62,182 nucleotides of DNA from positions 1 through 62,182 of the forward strand of contig NZ_BDBX01000037.1 of NCBI RefSeq assembly GCF_001613205.1, written 5' to 3'. This DNA comes from Nocardia sienata NBRC 100364. Lineage in GTDB: Bacteria > Actinomycetota > Actinomycetes > Mycobacteriales > Mycobacteriaceae. Position 1 is the first letter of the stretch. Each line of letters starts with the position of its first letter. Made by a program: the position numbers and the translations under genes. The notes beneath the pieces are model-generated. The model did no database searches. It saw only the letters and a program-made list of their open reading frames with translations, and was not told where the DNA came from. Positions 60,092 through 62,182 of this stretch are shown here, one piece after another.

Positions 60092-60894
60092 GCGGGAAGG
60101 AGACCTATCAGCGTGACCGCGTCTCCTTCGGAGTCATCGCCTCCGCGGCGGTACTGGCGCTGATCGTGGTGGTCGGTGTCGTCATGTGGACGGGCCGCGA
60201 CGACGAACCCGTGTCGGCACCGCCGCCCCCGGCCGCGGTGGGTGAGGGCTTCGCCGATCCGGAGGTGGATGTGTTCAACCGGCGCATCGATATCCCCAAC
60301 AACCCCGCGGGTCAGGTTCTTCCGCAGGACCCGTCACCGCAGCGCAAGCCGACGGACCCCGACTGGCTGACCGCCGCGCCGGCGGGCACCACCGATCCCC
60401 GCGGCTGGCAGCGGGTGTACGGGGCCTCGGTGCCGTTCTCGAGTTCCGACGGCCCGAACCGGATCGAGGACGGACTGGCCGTGGGGTATTCGCACACCCC
60501 ACAGGGGGCCGCGCTGGCCGCGGCCCAGATCACCTACCGGCTGAACGCCCGGCCGGCCCACCGTGATCTCTATGTACGGCAGGTGCGGGTTTCGGCGCAG
60601 CAGATCGCGGCCTACGACTTGGCCCTGGAAGCGGATCGGCTGCCCGAACAGCAGCCCGAATCGGTGACCCGGTACCTCGTCGCGTCCGACGCGTTCAAGA
60701 TCGACGACTACGCGGACGATATGGCGATCGTGCGGTTGGCGCTGCGTGCTCCGGCGCTCGACGCGAAGCCGGTGTGGGTGACATTGCGACTGATCATGGT
60801 GTGGGACGCGGGTGATTGGCGGCTCAAGCCGACCACCTCGCCGAACACACAGACCGAGTATGTCGAATCGCTCGAGGGGTGGACTCGATGGTGA
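60088..60894 (+). CDS. bitopic membrane protein with VirB8/TcpC-like domain
   Basis: A 268-residue protein with a short cytosolic start, one membrane helix (FGVIASAAVLALIVVVGVVMW, residues 14-34), a Pro-rich linker and an outer domain. VGYSHTPQGAALAAAQITYRL parallels the block in the preceding lipoprotein, and VWDAGDWRLKPTT ends the sheet. This inner-membrane anchor plus NTF2-like domain is the VirB8 architecture. GTG 60088 overlaps the lipoprotein stop, and its own stop overlaps the next ATG by 7 bases. Confidence 0.68.
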   Translation: MSGKETYQRDRVSFGVIASAAVLALIVVVGVVMWTGRDDEPVSAPPPPAAVGEGFADPEVDVFNRRIDIPNNPAGQVLPQDPSPQRKPTDPDWLTAAPAGTTDPRGWQRVYGASVPFSSSDGPNRIEDGLAVGYSHTPQGAALAAAQITYRLNARPAHRDLYVRQVRVSAQQIAAYDLALEADRLPEQQPESVTRYLVASDAFKIDDYADDMAIVRLALRAPALDAKPVWVTLRLIMVWDAGDWRLKPTTSPNTQTEYVESLEGWTRW

Positions 60895-62182
60895 TTCCGA
60901 TGTTGGGACGAAATGTGGAAGCTCAGGTAGTGCGCGCAGACAGCCCTTCCGAGCGCGGGGAGCGAACTCCCGCGGTCTCGTACCGGGTGTCACTGGCCAG
61001 ACGGCTCGTCACGATCCTCGCGGTGATCTTCACCGTGTCGATGGCGACGCCGGTGGTGGCCTACGGTCAGTCCTACGGGTTCGACCAGACCTGTAACGAG
61101 ATACACGATGCCCTGGACGAGCTCGGCATTCCCGGGATATCCCTCGGCGACGCCGCCGCGGCGGTGTGCAAGGCGGGCAATGCCGCCACCCATCCCGGTG
61201 AAGCGGCCACCGCGGTCAAGGACAAGGCTTGGGACTCGACCTTCGGCAAAGTGGTCGATTCGTTGATGAACGGTCTGGGCGAAGCCATCATCTTGGCGCT
61301 GACCTTCTGGATGAAGGTACCCAACGAGGTCGCCAGCGATTCCGGCTCGCTGTTCACCAAGATCAACGACTACACGTATCAGATACAGATACTGCTCTTG
61401 ATGGCCTCCATCATCATCACGGGTCTCAGATTGGCCGAGGCGAGACGCGGCGGCGCCATGCAGGAGGCGGCCGAATCGTTCCGGATGTTCACCCGGGTGG
61501 TGTTCAGTTCCTGGATGCTGGGCGCGGTGATCGTGGCCGGCACCGTGGCCTCGGACCGTTTCGCCGAATGGATCATCCAGGACTCCACCGACGGCAACGC
61601 CCGCAACATGGCCGAGTTGATGGTGAAAACCAGTAAGCTACAGGCTTTCTCGCCCGGTCTGGTGCTCATCATCGCGATCGTCGGATTGCTCGGGGCGCTG
61701 GCCCAGATCGTGCTGGCCATCGTCCGGCAGGGCCTGCTGGTGATCGCGGCCGGTGTGCTGCCGCTGGCGGCCGCCGCCTCCGGCATGAGTACCGGTAAGC
61801 AGTCGTATCAGAAGCTGGTCGGCTGGATCATCGCCTTCATGCTGTGGAAACCGGTGGCGGCGATCGTCTACATGATCGCGTTCACCACGGCCGGGCACGT
61901 GGACGAGATGACCCCGGCGGGCGGCCTGCCCGAGGCCGAGGAAGCCCAGCGCATGCTGGTGGCCATCGTGCTGCTGTGCAGTGTCGCGTTCGTCCTGCCC
62001 GCGCTGATGCGGCTGGTCACGCCGGCGGTCGCCATTGTCGGCAGCGGCGGCTCGGGTCTCACAGCGACCGGTGGAACCCTTATCGCGGCAGCCGGTCTCG
62101 GTGCCATGGGCACCAAGGCGGTCGGTGCGAAGGGGGCCGCGGCGCCCGGTCGCGCCGGCTACGTCGGTGGCGCCGCGGGCCC
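60888..62182 (+). CDS. TrbL/VirB6-like polytopic membrane protein (3' truncated by window end)
   Basis: An open frame from ATG 60888 to the window end (at least 431 residues). A signal-like segment (LVTILAVIFTVSMATPVVAYG) is followed by a soluble part with two Cys. Then come repeated long helices: QIQILLLMASIIITGLRLAEA, SSWMLGAVIVAGTVA, LVLIIAIVGLLGALAQIVLAI and GLLVIAAGVLPLAAAASGMS, then LVGWIIAFMLWKPVAAIVYMI and LVAIVLLCSVAFVLPALM. A Gly/Ala-rich stretch follows. This helix plan, with the W-x-I-A-F-x-x-x-K-P-x-A block, is that of TrbL/VirB6 translocation-channel proteins. Confidence 0.72.
   Translation, partial: MVIPMLGRNVEAQVVRADSPSERGERTPAVSYRVSLARRLVTILAVIFTVSMATPVVAYGQSYGFDQTCNEIHDALDELGIPGISLGDAAAAVCKAGNAATHPGEAATAVKDKAWDSTFGKVVDSLMNGLGEAIILALTFWMKVPNEVASDSGSLFTKINDYTYQIQILLLMASIIITGLRLAEARRGGAMQEAAESFRMFTRVVFSSWMLGAVIVAGTVASDRFAEWIIQDSTDGNARNMAELMVKTSKLQAFSPGLVLIIAIVGLLGALAQIVLAIVRQGLLVIAAGVLPLAAAASGMSTGKQSYQKLVGWIIAFMLWKPVAAIVYMIAFTTAGHVDEMTPAGGLPEAEEAQRMLVAIVLLCSVAFVLPALMRLVTPAVAIVGSGGSGLTATGGTLIAAAGLGAMGTKAVGAKGAAAPGRAGYVGGAAG

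Overview
The window is high-GC, gene-dense actinobacterial DNA, most likely from a Nocardia or a close mycolic-acid relative. The main evidence is the stretch from thrS to rel. It keeps the gene order I know from Mycobacterium tuberculosis (thrS, Ap4A-type HIT, pgsA, patA-like acyltransferase, pimA, NUDIX, pdxS, tesB, pdxT, yebC, ruvCAB, yajC, secDF, SBP lipoprotein, apt, rel) and includes phosphatidylinositol mannoside genes, which are typical of mycolata. No rRNA, CRISPR array, transposase or prophage was seen.

Layout. 1-8.9 kb is accessory. It holds the end of an unknown gene with a low-complexity tail, a LysR regulator, a CoiA-like nuclease with a coiled coil and membrane tail, a TetR regulator divergent from a flavin monooxygenase, an unusual protein joining sigma-region-4-like and TnsA-like parts, a baeRF-type release-factor-like protein, and an XRE regulator divergent from two small genes. 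9.1-9.85 kb holds four tRNA genes: Gly-GCC, Cys-GCA and Val-GAC in one minus-strand operon, and Val-CAC on the plus strand. 10-19.6 kb holds a CapA-like protein and a biotin locus. There a BisC-type molybdoenzyme diverges from bioY, an acyl-CoA ligase, a thiolase, bioM, bioN and a second ligase. A 17-bp palindrome that looks like a BioQ operator lies in front of bioY.

19.8-27 kb holds a P450 lacking the ExxR arginine paired with a small-molecule kinase-like protein, a SulP-carbonic anhydrase fusion, a PGPGW membrane protein and a FhuF-like protein. 27-54 kb is the conserved core. It is interrupted by a LysR and an atypical SDR, a uridine-kinase-like protein with a broken P-loop, a macrodomain protein, a DivIVA-like miniprotein and an ABC-F protein. 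An SOS box precedes ruvCAB.

54.4-62.2 kb holds a secreted cutinase-like hydrolase. It is followed by a tight operon that looks like part of a divergent type IV secretion or conjugation-like apparatus: a single-pass NTF2-like protein, two MinD/TadZ-like proteins without the P-loop lysine, small hydrophobic proteins, two related VirB8-like proteins (one a lipoprotein) and a TrbL/VirB6-like polytopic protein cut by the window end. This cluster and the biotin locus are the best candidates for undescribed systems.

All calls come from reading the sequence and from remembered family motifs; no database search was run.
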